In this document: one piece after another, positions 1 to 8,221 of the stretch
How positions within the stretch are numbered: the stretch's first letter is position 1
Layout: each line of letters begins with the position of its first letter
Assembly: GCF_038967635.1 (NCBI RefSeq)
Contig: NZ_CP152413.1
Location: 3,596,001 to 3,660,000 of the forward strand
DNA: 64,000 nucleotides
From: Bradyrhizobium sp. B124
GTDB taxonomy: Bacteria > Pseudomonadota > Alphaproteobacteria > Rhizobiales > Xanthobacteraceae
Direction: 5' to 3'
Notes under the pieces: model-generated
The model's database searches: none
Told to the model about the DNA's origin: nothing
Seen by the model: the letters and a program-made list of their open reading frames with translations, nothing else
Program-made: the position numbers and the translations under genes

Positions 1-1
1 A

Positions 2-685
2 GGCTTCATTTTCGATGTGGAAGGGACGCTTGTCGACAGTGTGCCGCAAAACCTGCGAAGCCTGCAGGACGCTTTGGAGCGCTCCGGCTACCGGATTCCC
101 TATCAGACCCTTTAGCTTTATTCCGGCCTCGACGGGGACCAGACTTTGCAACTCGCGATTCCGGAAGCTTCGGAAGAGGAGCGGAAGGATATCCTGAAGG
201 TGCAAGGCACGATATACGAGCGCGATTACCTTTCCAGCGTGAAGCCGTTCGACGGCATACGCGATGTATTTCGTGTTCTGACAGAGAGCGGCGTACGCGT
301 CGCGCTGGCGACCGATTGCAAGGGGCTCCCTTTCAAGCGTTACATCACCTTATTAAACGCCGACGAGTTCATTACCGCAACCGCATGCGGCGATGATGTC
401 GAGCACGGAAAACCGGATCCTCGCCTGGTCGGCGTGGCGCTGCGCAAGCTTGCGCTGCCGGGCCCGCAGGCGGTCATGGTCGGTGACACGCCGTACGATG
501 CCGAGGCTGGCCTCGAAGCCGGAACGAAAGCGGCCGGTGTCCTCACTGGCGGCTTTAGCGCCGACGTTCTGACCGGAGCAGGATGTTTTGCAGTGGGCGA
601 AGATTTGCGTCGCCTTTTGCCGAGCCTCCTGAGCGGCGAAGCTTTTGCTCCCACGATCCAGCCAGACTTGCTCAAGAGCGCGTGA
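2..685 (+). pseudogene. HAD-superfamily phosphatase, broken by an in-frame stop (5' end outside window)
   Basis: Remnant of a haloacid-dehalogenase type phosphohydrolase of the phosphoglycolate-phosphatase-like group. The frame is open from the left edge and shows FIFDVEGTLVDS (motif I; the second Asp of DxDGT is Glu here), ATDCKG (motif II region), GDDVEHGKPDP (motif III with its Lys) and MVGDTPYDAEAG (motif IV). An in-frame TAG at 113-115 sits where the related copy near 27.4 kb has a Gln codon CAG, so one C-to-T change breaks the gene. A restart at ATG 146 would give 179 residues without the nucleophile motif. Family is clear; substrate is unknown. The first few codons lie outside the window. 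Confidence 0.8.
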
Positions 686-944
686 GAATTACGGAAACGT
701 TTTCCGCCAAACAAACCTCGGGACAGATTGTCCCGGCAAGCATTTTCGTGTGGCTCTGCGTGGACCGCTTCCGGTTTAATAATCCTCGTGCGGACAAATT
801 CCGCATCGGGGCCTTTCAACCCCGTGCTCGGAGCCCATCCGCTTTGGATAATTCGCCAGACCGCTAGAACGGCCCTCCCGCCGGTCGCATAAGCCATTAA
901 CATCGGCAAGACTGAACCGTACGGAAGAAGGTCGGGGGACTTTG

Positions 945-2986
945 GTGATCAGTCGGGGTTCGGAATGGCACCGTTGAGAGCCGCATATTCATGCGCCCGG
1001 CACCGTGTTCAACAATCAGTTCAAAGGCCCGAAACGCTTGGGGCGATTATTTCACCAGCCTCGAACAGGCGACGCCCGCTATCCGCGCGACCGCGGTGAC
1101 GGACTATTATTGCACCGATACCAACCAGCACGTCTTGCGGGAGATGAAGGAAAGCGGCCGGCTGCCACAGGTCGGGCTCATCTTCCCCAATGTCGAGCTA
1201 CGGCTCGATGTCGCGACGGTGAAAGAGCGCTGGACCAACGTCCACCTTCTCGTCTGCGCCGACGATCCGAACCATGTAGCGGAGGTGGAGCGCTTTCTCA
1301 GCCGGCTGAGATTCGAAGCCTTCGGCGACAACTTCGCCTGCACGCGAGAAGATCTCGCCGAGCTAGGGCGGAGGTCCAAGCCGGAGCTGACCGATGAGCG
1401 GGCCGCGTTCCGCCATGGCGCTTCGCAATTCAAGGTCAACTTCGGAAAATTACGCGAGGAGTTCGGCAAGAGCGATTGGGCAAAAAGAGAACATCCTGAT
1501 CGCAGTTGCCGGCGCCGAAACCGACGGCACGTCCGGCATCCGCGATGCCAATGACGCGACTTTGCGTCAGGAAATCGAGAAGTTCGCGCACGTCATTTTT
1601 GCCAGCAGCCCGGCGCAGCGCGATTTCTGGTTGGGTCGGAAAAGCGGCGTCGGAGTGGACCAGCTTCGCGAGCGATATAACGGGTGCAAACCGTGCCTGC
1701 ACGGCAGCGATGCGCATACGCAGGCGACCGTCGCCAAGCCCGATGGCGATCGCTATTCCTGGATAAAAGGCGCGTTGGAATTCGATGCTCTACGCCACGC
1801 CTATATCGATCCTGCCGGTCGGGCGTATGTCGGCCCCCGTCCTCCTTTTCGGGCTACACCCGCACGTGTCATCGCGGAGATCGAATTGACGGGCGCGGAC
1901 TGGGCACAGACCCCGAAGGTCGCCCTCAATCCCGGTTTGGTCGCCATTATTGGCGCTCGGGGCTCCGGCAAGACTGCGCTTGCGGACGCGATCGCCGCGG
2001 GATGTGACGCTACGGATGGCCGATTGAGCAATGCATCATTTATCGTGCGGGCGCGCGAGCATCTCGACGGCGTAGGCGTCCGGCTGAGCTGGAAGACCGG
2101 AGATCCGTCGGCGCGCCCCTTGCTCGACGATTCGTTTGATCCGTCGCTCTATCCGCGAGCGCGGTACCTCTCCCAGAAGTTCGTGGAGGAGCTTTTCCGA
2201 ATTAATCGCGCACCGATGGCCCTGCGGACGACCAAGCAGAACTTTGTCGGGGCGCATCTCGACGACAAGGCGTGGGAGGTATTCCGGCAGACTTACGCCG
2301 GCAACGTCGATGGGACATTGACCGACCGGCTCGCGAAGGCCGTGCAGGAGACGGCTGCCTGGCGGGGTAAGGAACTGCCGCCTAAAGCGAACGATCAGGA
2401 GCCCTATGTGTCGGCCGACGCCGAGCTGAAGCAATTGTCGCTTGGTGAACTCGAGGCGGAGATCGGCCGCATTCAGGGTCTCATCAACATCGATACCGAT
2501 ACGGCCAATCGCCTCAGAACAATCACTACCAAGATCGGGGATGAGAACGCCGCGCTGAAACGCCTGAAGGATTTGCTGAATGATTGTGAAGGCGCCGCGG
2601 CGCGTACCACACAACTCCAAGTCGATCGAGAGCAGGCCTATTTACGTGTCTTCGAGTCCATCGTAGCGGAAGAGCAAGTGCTGCATGCGCTTTATCGTCC
2701 GCTCATGGACCGACTCGCGCAGGCGACTGGCACGCTGCGCAAGTTGTCCTTCTCGGTGTCTCGCCATGCGGACGTGTATCGCTGGGCGATGGATGGCGAA
2801 ACCTTGTTCGACAAGCGGCGCACCGGTCCTTTCAAGGGTGTCGGCACGTTGGAGGCCTGGGCCGCTACACTTCTGAAGCCAGCGTGGGAAACGGGCGATC
2901 CGAAAGCCGTCGCCAAGGCTATGGCCGGTTTTCGTCAGGCCCACCAAGGCGAGTTGCTCGGTCTGTCTGAGGTGCCACGAGCCTGA
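945..2986 (+). pseudogene. PHP-domain AAA-like ATPase (TrlF-like), multiply disrupted and C-terminally truncated
   Basis: Reads from GTG 945 as RGSEWHR then TGA (975-977, where the family has Trp), then EPHIHAPGTVFNNQF, the HxH start of a PHP metal-dependent phosphoesterase-like domain. Two one-base insertions in A runs follow: near 1033 (frame changes to NAWGDYF) and near 1484 (to ENILIAVAGAETDG). After repair the protein continues through GSDAH (a further PHP metal motif) and a Walker A motif GARGSGKTAL near 1950-1980, then a helical arm with coiled-coil character (2430-2700), typical of the ATPase half. Family members are usually longer; here the frame stops at 2984-2986 and runs straight into a ligase tail, so the C-terminus is lost. 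Such proteins are often found in defence or mobile regions; function here is inferred only from domains. Confidence 0.75.
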
Positions 2987-3144
2987 CGCCGCTGATCCGA
3001 AAGACGCAGCCCTACACCAAGCTCATTGCCCATAAGGCTATCTGGGTGGAGCCGGAGGTGCTGGTTGAGATCGAATACCGTGCCAAGTCAGCCGAGGGTA
3101 AGGTACGGCATCCGTTCTTTCGGGGCGTCCGGGAGGATGTGTGA
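2987..3144 (+). pseudogene. LigD-type ATP-dependent DNA ligase, C-terminal fragment
   Basis: Directly after the ATPase remnant a different frame reads TPLIRKTQPYTKLIAHKAIW, then VEPEVLVEIEYRAKSAEGKV and RHPFFRGVREDV before TGA at 3142-3144. This is the end of the OB-fold domain of a LigD-type ligase; matching tails occur at 36.6-36.9 kb, 47.7-47.9 kb and (shorter) 58.95 kb. Only about 50 residues remain, there is no start codon and no adenylation domain, so it is a joined fragment. Confidence 0.8.
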
Positions 3145-3233
3145 GCGCCATCCCTTCTCCATAACAACAAGGGAAAAAGACGCATCTGCAACGGGTTCAG
3201 CATACCTATTTAAAGCATGAGCTTCTGCACAAT

Positions 3234-3250
3234 CTGTATGACGCAAACAG
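3234..3250. promoter_or_regulatory. Near-palindromic 17-bp operator-like motif, copy 1
   Basis: CTGTATGACGCAAACAG is an imperfect inverted repeat (CTGTATG / CAAACAG around ACG). The same 17 bp with one change occurs at 6458-6474, and both copies are preceded by CACAAT. It lies between the ligase fragment and the convergent helical-hairpin gene. I infer a transcription-factor site or mobile-element end; there is no direct evidence for either. Confidence 0.4.
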
Positions 3251-3280
3251 ACTATATTTCATTTGAAGCCTAACACCGGA

Positions 3281-3739
3281 TCACCTCTCAACCCGTCGAC
3301 GTTGGTGCGAGTGCTTGGCGCCCACTTTCTCCACCGCGCCGCTCGGTACTTGCTCAATCGTCCTTCTTCCATCCCATTGGATGTAGATGAAATTGGGTTT
3401 GAAGCCTTGCACGATTCCCTTGCGCGTCAGCCAATCCGGCGACCTGTTCTTGCGCGTGATCGCCTTGGCACAAGGGCGTTTGAGCTGGACCTCTTCGCCG
3501 CGACGGAACTGGTTCTTGTCTTGTTGGTCTAACACTATCTCAGTGCGCAAGGGATCGGAAAAATGTCTCCGGCCGCCCGCGTGGGCGCTGATCTCTGCAT
3601 ATTGAGGGAGCTCTAGCAGGGTGTCCTTTGCCAAACCTGGAGCTAGGTCATCCGCCCGCGCGCGAAGCTCCTTGGCCCGCTCTGCTAATCGTACGCCGAG
3701 TGTATCGGTCTGAATAACTGCGCGCCGTGCCTGTCCCAT
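3281..3739 (-). CDS. Chimeric ORF: helical-hairpin small protein N-terminus joined to an unrelated C-terminal domain
   Basis: 152 residues from ATG 3739. Residues 1-45 (AERAKELRARADDLAPG and flanks) match the short helical-hairpin family at 18303, 23292 and 39923, which are complete at 67-68 residues. After about residue 55 the sequence changes to a basic domain containing WLTRKGIVQGF and FIYIQWDGRRT, which looks like a small beta-rich hypothetical protein. The usual hairpin ending (MxxWLxSP) is missing, so this looks like a fusion or frameshifted join of two small genes. A terminator-like hairpin lies upstream at 3869-3904. Expression as one protein is uncertain. Confidence 0.55.
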   Translation of the reverse strand: MGQARRAVIQTDTLGVRLAERAKELRARADDLAPGLAKDTLLELPQYAEISAHAGGRRHFSDPLRTEIVLDQQDKNQFRRGEEVQLKRPCAKAITRKNRSPDWLTRKGIVQGFKPNFIYIQWDGRRTIEQVPSGAVEKVGAKHSHQRRRVER

Positions 3740-3868
3740 GTACTTGCCTCCCCAGGATGCCAGCGGTTCCTCTTTTACAGCGCCGCTCGGGAATGAAAGT
3801 GGAGGTTATTTTTGAGACGCGGCAGGAAGATGGTGCCTTGATGAATTAACTCGGGCCCTTAAAGGACC

Positions 3869-3904
3869 TCAAGATGAGCCGTCGCTGCCGGCGGCTCATC
3901 TTGA
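3869..3904 (-). terminator. 13-bp perfect hairpin
   Basis: TCAAGATGAGCCG (3869-3881) pairs perfectly with CGGCTCATCTTGA (3892-3904) around a 10-nt loop. It follows the 3' end of the leftward gene at 3941-4183 and lies upstream of the next leftward gene, so it probably ends transcription of the former. No strong T run is visible. Confidence 0.55.
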
Positions 3905-3940
3905 CGAGCGAGGCGTGATTTCGGTCAGTGGCATGTCCGC

Positions 3941-4183
3941 TCAATCGGGCGCGGGATCCCATCGAGCATTTTGCGCGGAGGGTCTGGACCGATTCTGAGC
4001 CCCCGCAAAAACGGTCAAGGGGGCGGCAGAAGATTGGCGGCCCATAAGGCTTATTATCTCGATGGCGAAATACTCCTCCGATAAGCGTGTTTCAACGTCG
4101 GTAAGCGTGGGTAGCAATAGTGCTCGATAGCGCTCGATGTTTCGCTCATGCGTCCGCATCAGCGCAATATCCCGCTCGTCCAT
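3941..4183 (-). CDS. Small conserved helical protein
   Basis: 80 residues if the ATG at 4183 is used (an in-frame extension to 4315 has no support and overlaps the opposing gene). The first 45 residues, RTHERNIERYRALLLPTLTD and flanks, form an amphipathic helix pair of the kind common in rhizobial short proteins; the tail after residue 50 is less regular and may be out of register. No catalytic motif. Function unknown. Confidence 0.5.
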   Translation of the reverse strand: MDERDIALMRTHERNIERYRALLLPTLTDVETRLSEEYFAIEIISLMGRQSSAAPLTVFAGAQNRSRPSAQNARWDPAPD

Positions 4184-4453
4184 AATGCGCCTACCTTGGC
4201 CAAGAGTCGGCGCGGCGCAGAGGACCTTGTCTTGATCGGCGCCGCGCAGCGGGTCGAGCACTATGAAATTTCCGGGTATACAACCACCCGCGACCTGGCC
4301 CAGCAGCTGCGGCACAGCGCCATCGTCGCTCTTCTTTCCAAATCACTAGCCGAAGAGGAAAATGCCGACCAGCTACTAAATCAGGTCGCACGCTCTTTGA
4401 TGTCTATGGCGAAGATGCCGGCGGCCATTGAGCAGACAGGAGAAACAGAGTGA
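4148..4453 (+). pseudogene. DUF892 (YciE/YciF-like) ferritin-like protein, C-terminal fragment
   Basis: From about 4216 the frame reads DLVLIGAAQRVEHYEISGY, then TTRDLAQQL, LAEEENADQLL and so on to TGA 4451-4453. This is the last two helices of the DUF892 four-helix ferritin-like family, including the EHYEI metal-ligand stretch. The first two helices are missing, and the 20 residues before the match look unrelated, so it is a 5'-truncated remnant. Its start overlaps the opposing small gene at 3941-4183. Confidence 0.7.
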
Positions 4454-4536
4454 ACTCGCGGGGAGCGGCCGCCGCTCGGTGGCTACGGTCGAATCGATGG
4501 CAGCGGAATGTTCGAACAAGCCAGGCAGGCCCGATG

Positions 4537-4782
4537 CTAACGAGGCAGGGCATACCGAACGGTGAACGATGGACCGTCCCCAGCTGGAGGTTCATAAACG
4601 ACTTCGTCGGCTGGCCCCATAAGCTGGCGCATGGCGTTGCAGGCCATTGGGTGCCTGTTCTGATCCGGGCTTACGATCCGGTGCAATTCGCCTGCGTTGA
4701 TCTCGACATGCGGACGCCCTTGTCTGGCCGCCCGACCGATTTGAGCCTCGGCCTCTTCGCGGAATTCTTCCGTGGTGGGCAT
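4537..4782 (-). CDS. Conserved hypothetical protein with HVEINAGELHR motif
   Basis: 81 residues, start ATG 4782. The order is MPTTEEFREEAEAQIGRA helix, HVEINAGELHRIV, then an acidic VVYEPPAGDGPSFTVRYALP ending. I recognise this as a small conserved protein of rhizobial genomes but know no function. The opposite-strand frame over the same bases lacks these conserved features and is taken as a shadow. Confidence 0.6.
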   Translation of the reverse strand: MPTTEEFREEAEAQIGRAARQGRPHVEINAGELHRIVSPDQNRHPMACNAMRQLMGPADEVVYEPPAGDGPSFTVRYALPR

Positions 4783-4988
4783 GGCACGCCCTCATTCCAA
4801 TCGATTGGCTTACAACTGATCAAAAATGTAATCGCCCACTCTAGCAGGTTGCCGCGGCTTCACAACCTTAGTTAGCAGTGACTTATTGTTCGCGTTCTCC
4901 GAATTACTGGATGCGAGCTCCTATCCCATCCGGGTCATTGACGCAGGACACGCATGCGATTGATCCTGGTCGATCAATATGGGCGGCC

Positions 4989-5201
4989 ATGACAGTCTCA
5001 GAAAAAATAGTTCGCGCCGTTCGCGAGCAGCCAGGTCAAACTGAACGTCAACTCGCTGATCGACTCTTCGGAGAGAACGCAGCGATACAGCGCGTCAACC
5101 CAACGTGCCGAAAGCTGGTCGCGCAGGGCCTGCTCTTGCGTCATGGCAAGGGGTGGCGCGCTGATCCATTCCGTTATCACCCGGCGAAGTCGGCTCATTA
5201 A
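4989..5201 (+). CDS. Small winged-helix DNA-binding protein
   Basis: 70 residues from ATG 4989 (a longer frame starts further upstream, but the conserved part begins here). EKIVRAVREQPGQTERQLAD followed by RLFGENAAIQRVN and CRKLVAQGLLLRHGKGW has the helix-turn-helix plus wing pattern of MarR/ArsR-like small regulators. No sensor domain, so it may be a simple DNA-binding or accessory protein. Confidence is moderate because it is short. Confidence 0.6.
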   Translation: MTVSEKIVRAVREQPGQTERQLADRLFGENAAIQRVNPTCRKLVAQGLLLRHGKGWRADPFRYHPAKSAH

Positions 5202-5255
5202 GCCTCCTGCGCCCCGCAATACGGAATTTCCTGTCACCGCTCCGCAACATGCGGG

Positions 5256-5594
5256 ATGTTCCGGCTGCTGGAACAGCAGTCTAGAGTCGACTGCTCGAAA
5301 TCTTTGCGGCAGCCTCGATCTCAACCGGGACTGAAGTATTATCATTGCACCGACGGGCAATTTTCCCGGACGGGCGCAGTGCGCAGTGCATTGCGGCCTT
5401 TTACAGCTCTTGCGCGAAACACTGTGCTTTTGTTCATCGATGCAGTAGCGGTCGGCGCTGTCGTGATCGGGACAATTTTTGTCATCGTCGACCATCTAGG
5501 CAGCCGGTCCAAGAAAGCGACTCCCACGTTGGGCGATTCCTGGAGTGGTTATGCCTACACTTGCGATCATCGACGCATGCCCTTTCTCCGCTGA
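5256..5594 (+). CDS. Possible small single-span membrane protein
   Basis: The only notable feature is a hydrophobic stretch VLLFIDAVAVGAVVIGTIFV near codons 58-77, followed by a basic DHLGSRSKK segment. The true start may be a GTG near 5424. No family recognised and no clear ribosome binding site; weakly supported. Confidence 0.25.
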   Translation: MFRLLEQQSRVDCSKSLRQPRSQPGLKYYHCTDGQFSRTGAVRSALRPFTALARNTVLLFIDAVAVGAVVIGTIFVIVDHLGSRSKKATPTLGDSWSGYAYTCDHRRMPFLR

Positions 5595-5633
5595 CGCGGC
5601 TAAAGGACGCTTTAGGCGCTCCAAGGAGGATTG

Positions 5634-5897
5634 ATGATCGTCTATTTTTCATGCTCCAGCTGCGACGCGGTTTATTCTGCGGTTCAAGAGCGGAGCGCCG
5701 CTCCCGTGATCAGCTCAGGCCTCTTTAGCTGCCCAAGATGCGGGAATCCCGTCCATCATTGGATCGGAATCTATTGTTTCACTGACTGGAAACGCGTGGG
5801 ATTGCGCGAAGGGAAAATCCGGTTGAACTCGCTTCGGTCTAATGGTTTGGGTGCACCCGAGGTCACAGCGCTTGCCCGTGGATCCTCTAAGGAATGA
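5634..5897 (+). CDS. Small zinc-ribbon protein
   Basis: 87 residues from ATG 5634, preceded at good spacing by AAGGAGGA (5622-5629). CSSCDAVYSAV and later CPRCGNPVHHW supply two CxxC knuckles about 30 residues apart, the pattern of a zinc ribbon. The rest is a short basic tail. It converges with and overlaps the last codons of the leftward 30-residue gene. Likely a nucleic-acid or protein-binding small protein; partner unknown. Confidence 0.6.
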   Translation: MIVYFSCSSCDAVYSAVQERSAAPVISSGLFSCPRCGNPVHHWIGIYCFTDWKRVGLREGKIRLNSLRSNGLGAPEVTALARGSSKE

Positions 5898-5979
5898 AGA
5901 TAGAACCAAGCGCCAGTGCGCCGATTGCGACCGCAAGCAATCCGATGATGAGAACCCAGTCGAAGCGTTTCTGCGTCAT
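5887..5979 (-). CDS. 30-residue membrane peptide
   Basis: MTQKRFDWVLIIGLLAVAIG followed by ALALGSIFIP and TAG: a short cytoplasmic head and one hydrophobic helix. ATG at 5979 with AGGA a few bases upstream. It lies directly downstream of the frameshifted small gene at 6001-6151 on the same strand. Small single-span proteins of this kind recur across the window. Confidence 0.5.
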   Translation of the reverse strand: MTQKRFDWVLIIGLLAVAIGALALGSIFIP

Positions 5980-6000
5980 GTCATCCTACTGGGGAACCAG

Positions 6001-6151
6001 CTAACATTTCGGGCGCACTCCTCTGCAGATGCGTTCGAGCCGAGACTGTAGCTCATAGAGATCCTCCGGCGCGGCTACCACGGTTGTACGAAACCCCGAA
6101 CCGCCGGTCCTCACTGACCTGAAAGAAGACGGGCGACCCAAATCGTTCCAT
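6001..6151 (-). pseudogene. Small conserved protein, one-base frameshift
   Basis: From ATG 6151 the frame reads MERFGSPVFFQVSEDRRFG, and after a one-base shift near 6095 the next frame reads TTVVAAPEDLYELQSRLERI and CRGVRPKC to TAG at 6001-6003. Each half looks coding and the halves join into a single 49-residue protein; the total length of 151 nt is one base over a multiple of three. Function unknown. Confidence 0.5.
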
Positions 6152-6457
6152 GATCAATCGATGAACCTGATTGAAGGGCCATCATGATCTTAGTCGACGG
6201 GAGGCAGCCACCAATGAACGGGCGTCCAGCCGGAGACGCCACCGTCGCGACCCAGCTCGGGGGATTGAGCTGGGGCTAACGCGGCATAGGAGGCTGAGCG
6301 GCCCGCCTCCATTCTTGACGGTACCGCTTTCCCGAATTTCGTCCACAAAGATTCGGAGTTGCTGCAACGCGCTAATACCTTTGCTCCACGATCAAAAGCC
6401 AAGGCGCTGCGGAGTGGCCAAGAATTAGTCCATCTAGATGATGGTCCTTGACACAAT
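6152..6457. other. Gene-free stretch
   Basis: No frame here shows a recognisable protein on either strand. A possible 31-codon frame starts at ATG 6183 but has no ribosome binding site. No repeat or hairpin stands out until the palindrome at 6458. Confidence 0.4.
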
Positions 6458-6474
6458 CTGTGTGACGCAAACAG
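6458..6474. promoter_or_regulatory. Near-palindromic 17-bp operator-like motif, copy 2
   Basis: CTGTGTGACGCAAACAG, preceded by ACACAAT and by CTTGAC. It differs by one base from the motif at 3234-3250. It lies about 120 bp upstream of the two-gene unit starting at 6598, where it could act as an operator. Confidence 0.4.
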
Positions 6475-6597
6475 GCTGTGCCCTCGGACCCCGAAGAGCG
6501 ATGGGTTAAGTCCCGTGTTTTTGATCGCCCCTGTTGGCGTGCTATCATGTCTCGCGGCCATCCGCCGGTTGGTCGAGATCGGGCTGAAGGCGAAGAA

Positions 6598-6771
6598 ATG
6601 ACGACGACCGACCTTCGGGAGCTGGAAGAAATGCCGGTGAAGCTAGAAGCCACCGCTCGCAAGCTTCCGCAGGGGCGGCTCGGTCGCGACGATCTACTTC
6701 GAGATATCGCTAATTTTCGTGCTCAATTGGTCGCCCGGCTACGAAGCGAAGGGCTCAAGGTGAAGACGTAG
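6598..6771 (+). CDS. Short helical protein
   Basis: 57 residues from ATG 6598: TTTDLRELEEMPVKLEATAR then LPQGRLGRDDLLRDIANFR and a basic end. Two amphipathic helices joined by a Pro/Gly turn, similar in plan to the other helical-hairpin small proteins in this window. GGCGAAGAA just upstream may be the ribosome binding site. It is followed after 7 bp by a membrane protein gene, probably in one transcript. Confidence 0.5.
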   Translation: MTTTDLRELEEMPVKLEATARKLPQGRLGRDDLLRDIANFRAQLVARLRSEGLKVKT

Positions 6772-6778
6772 ATTGGAT

Positions 6779-7030
6779 ATGATTAAGACCGCGATGGAAT
6801 GGCTGGAATTACCGCACTGGCTCATCATCGCGGGAGCTGTGTTGGTAGTGGTCGGCCTTCTTGGGCTTGTCGTCAGCCGGCGGCAGCCGGCCGAAGCTCA
6901 GGACGAACCGGCCGCCGAACCAAACCCCGAACCGGATCATCCCAAACTGCCACCCCTGCCGGACCTTGTTGACTCACGGCCACGAAAGCGTCGCTCCGAT
7001 CCCCGAATAAAAAACAGTTCTAACCAATAA
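6779..7030 (+). CDS. Single-span membrane protein with Pro-rich tail
   Basis: 83 residues from ATG 6779. One hydrophobic segment (LIIAGAVLVVVGLLGLVVS, about residues 16-34), then a long acidic and proline-rich cytoplasmic tail ending in basic residues. It starts 7 bp after the preceding small gene, so the two are likely co-transcribed. No family recognised. Confidence 0.5.
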   Translation: MIKTAMEWLELPHWLIIAGAVLVVVGLLGLVVSRRQPAEAQDEPAAEPNPEPDHPKLPPLPDLVDSRPRKRRSDPRIKNSSNQ

Positions 7031-7301
7031 CAACGTTCCTAAGCGTTCAGGGGTGGACCGCCATCACCTAAAATAACCTATGTGAATCCGACGCGGCAAA
7101 ATTGCAACGTTTTCCCGCGCATGCGCGACCGCTGACTTTTCGAGCTTGTCCCGCCGCTGAAATCAAATCACGGTTAGTCGACCAATCTCGACTGACGCGG
7201 GACTGGCCATGTGGACCCCAGCAATCGCCCGCTGGGCCTCCAAGGGTTGCTGGGGCCGCTCACAAGGCCAGATTTTTGCTCGCTCTAAACCAGGCACTCC
7301 A

Positions 7302-7673
7302 GTGACGGCACCAGCGACCTACTCTGTCTTCGTGGTCGAAGACGAGCCGATGATCAGGATGCTGATCGTGGAAATGCTAGAGGAGCTCGGTCATACCGTC
7401 GCAGCCGAAGCCGCTCACTTCGAACAAGCGCTTGATCTGGCAAGCAGTAGTCAGTTCAACTTTGCGATCCTAGATATAAACCTTGCCGGCAGATCAAGTT
7501 TACCGGTGGCGGAGGTTATCAAGGCACGCAAGCTCCCCTTCATCTTATCAACCGGCTACGGCGCGAACGGCATTCCGCCCGAATTTGCCGGTGTTCCTGC
7601 TATCGAGAAGCCTTTCACCATTGAAGCACTAGGTCGGAAGATCAACGAACTTATGAAGGGAACGTTATCTTAG
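7302..7673 (+). CDS. Single-domain response regulator (CheY-like receiver)
   Basis: 123 residues from GTG 7302. FVVEDEPMIRML gives the acidic pocket, ILDINLAG carries the phospho-acceptor Asp, STGY the conserved Thr/Ser switch, and AIEKPF the conserved Lys. There is no output domain, as in Rhizobiales stand-alone receivers that work in phosphorelays. No kinase is adjacent, but two hybrid kinases are in this window at 15.5-17.9 and 62.8-63.9 kb and could be partners; that is inference. Confidence 0.85.
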   Translation: MTAPATYSVFVVEDEPMIRMLIVEMLEELGHTVAAEAAHFEQALDLASSSQFNFAILDINLAGRSSLPVAEVIKARKLPFILSTGYGANGIPPEFAGVPAIEKPFTIEALGRKINELMKGTLS

Positions 7674-7844
7674 CCGATGCCCCCTAGACGCTACCTCTGC
7701 GATCGAATGATTAAGCCGCGCTTGTTAGGACAGTAGCAGGTGATTGCTATCGAATAGACACCTCGAACATTTCGCGCGTCCGTCGACACATTTTGAGGCC
7801 ATCGGCAGTGCTTCTAGAAGGCCGATGCGAGCTTTGAGGCAGTC

Positions 7845-7928
7845 TTAGGATAATGAGTAGACGAGCGACGCAATTAAAATGATGACCAGCGAAGCCGAGA
7901 CTAAGAAAAGTAGATAATCATGCGACAT
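7845..7928 (-). CDS. 27-residue membrane peptide
   Basis: MSHDYLLFLVSASLVIILIA then SLVYSLS and TAA. A four-residue head and one hydrophobic helix. The ribosome binding site is weak. It lies just downstream of the DUF6894-type gene on the same strand. Confidence 0.4.
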   Translation of the reverse strand: MSHDYLLFLVSASLVIILIASLVYSLS

Positions 7929-7962
7929 GATGGTTACCGGTCCCGTGGCCATCGCGCTTGCT

Positions 7963-8199
7963 TCAGCGACGATTTGGGTTCTCGGCATTGATGTTTAAAA
8001 CGAACAAAGTGTTCTGAAATTCGTCTGTCACCTCCATGCGCCAGTCGTGTCCTGGCCGCAACCGGCCGTCCAAGCTCGCCAACATCTGTCCAGCCGTAAC
8101 TGTCGCCTCTTTCCAAGCTGCATGCTTGTCCGGCAGCTCTTCGCCTTCGTGGTCGCGTTCTGTCGTGTCGTGGTAGACGTTGAAAAAGTATCGTGGCAT
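7963..8199 (-). CDS. DUF6894 family protein
   Basis: 78 residues from ATG 8199 (MPRYFFNVYHDTTERDHEG), the conserved start of the DUF6894 family, followed by LPDKHAAWKEA and a short beta-like end. Function is unknown; the family is abundant in Bradyrhizobium. The insertion sequence ends only about 22 bp upstream of the start, so the native promoter has probably been displaced and transcription, if any, would come from the element. Confidence 0.75.
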   Translation of the reverse strand: MPRYFFNVYHDTTERDHEGEELPDKHAAWKEATVTAGQMLASLDGRLRPGHDWRMEVTDEFQNTLFVLNINAENPNRR

Positions 8200-8221
8200 G
8201 GAAGTGAAGCAATTAATCCTA

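Noticed and set aside
1005..1397. 130-codon frame from 1005
   Set aside because: It follows the correct PHP frame only for its first few codons; the rest is the wrong side of the frameshift near 1033.
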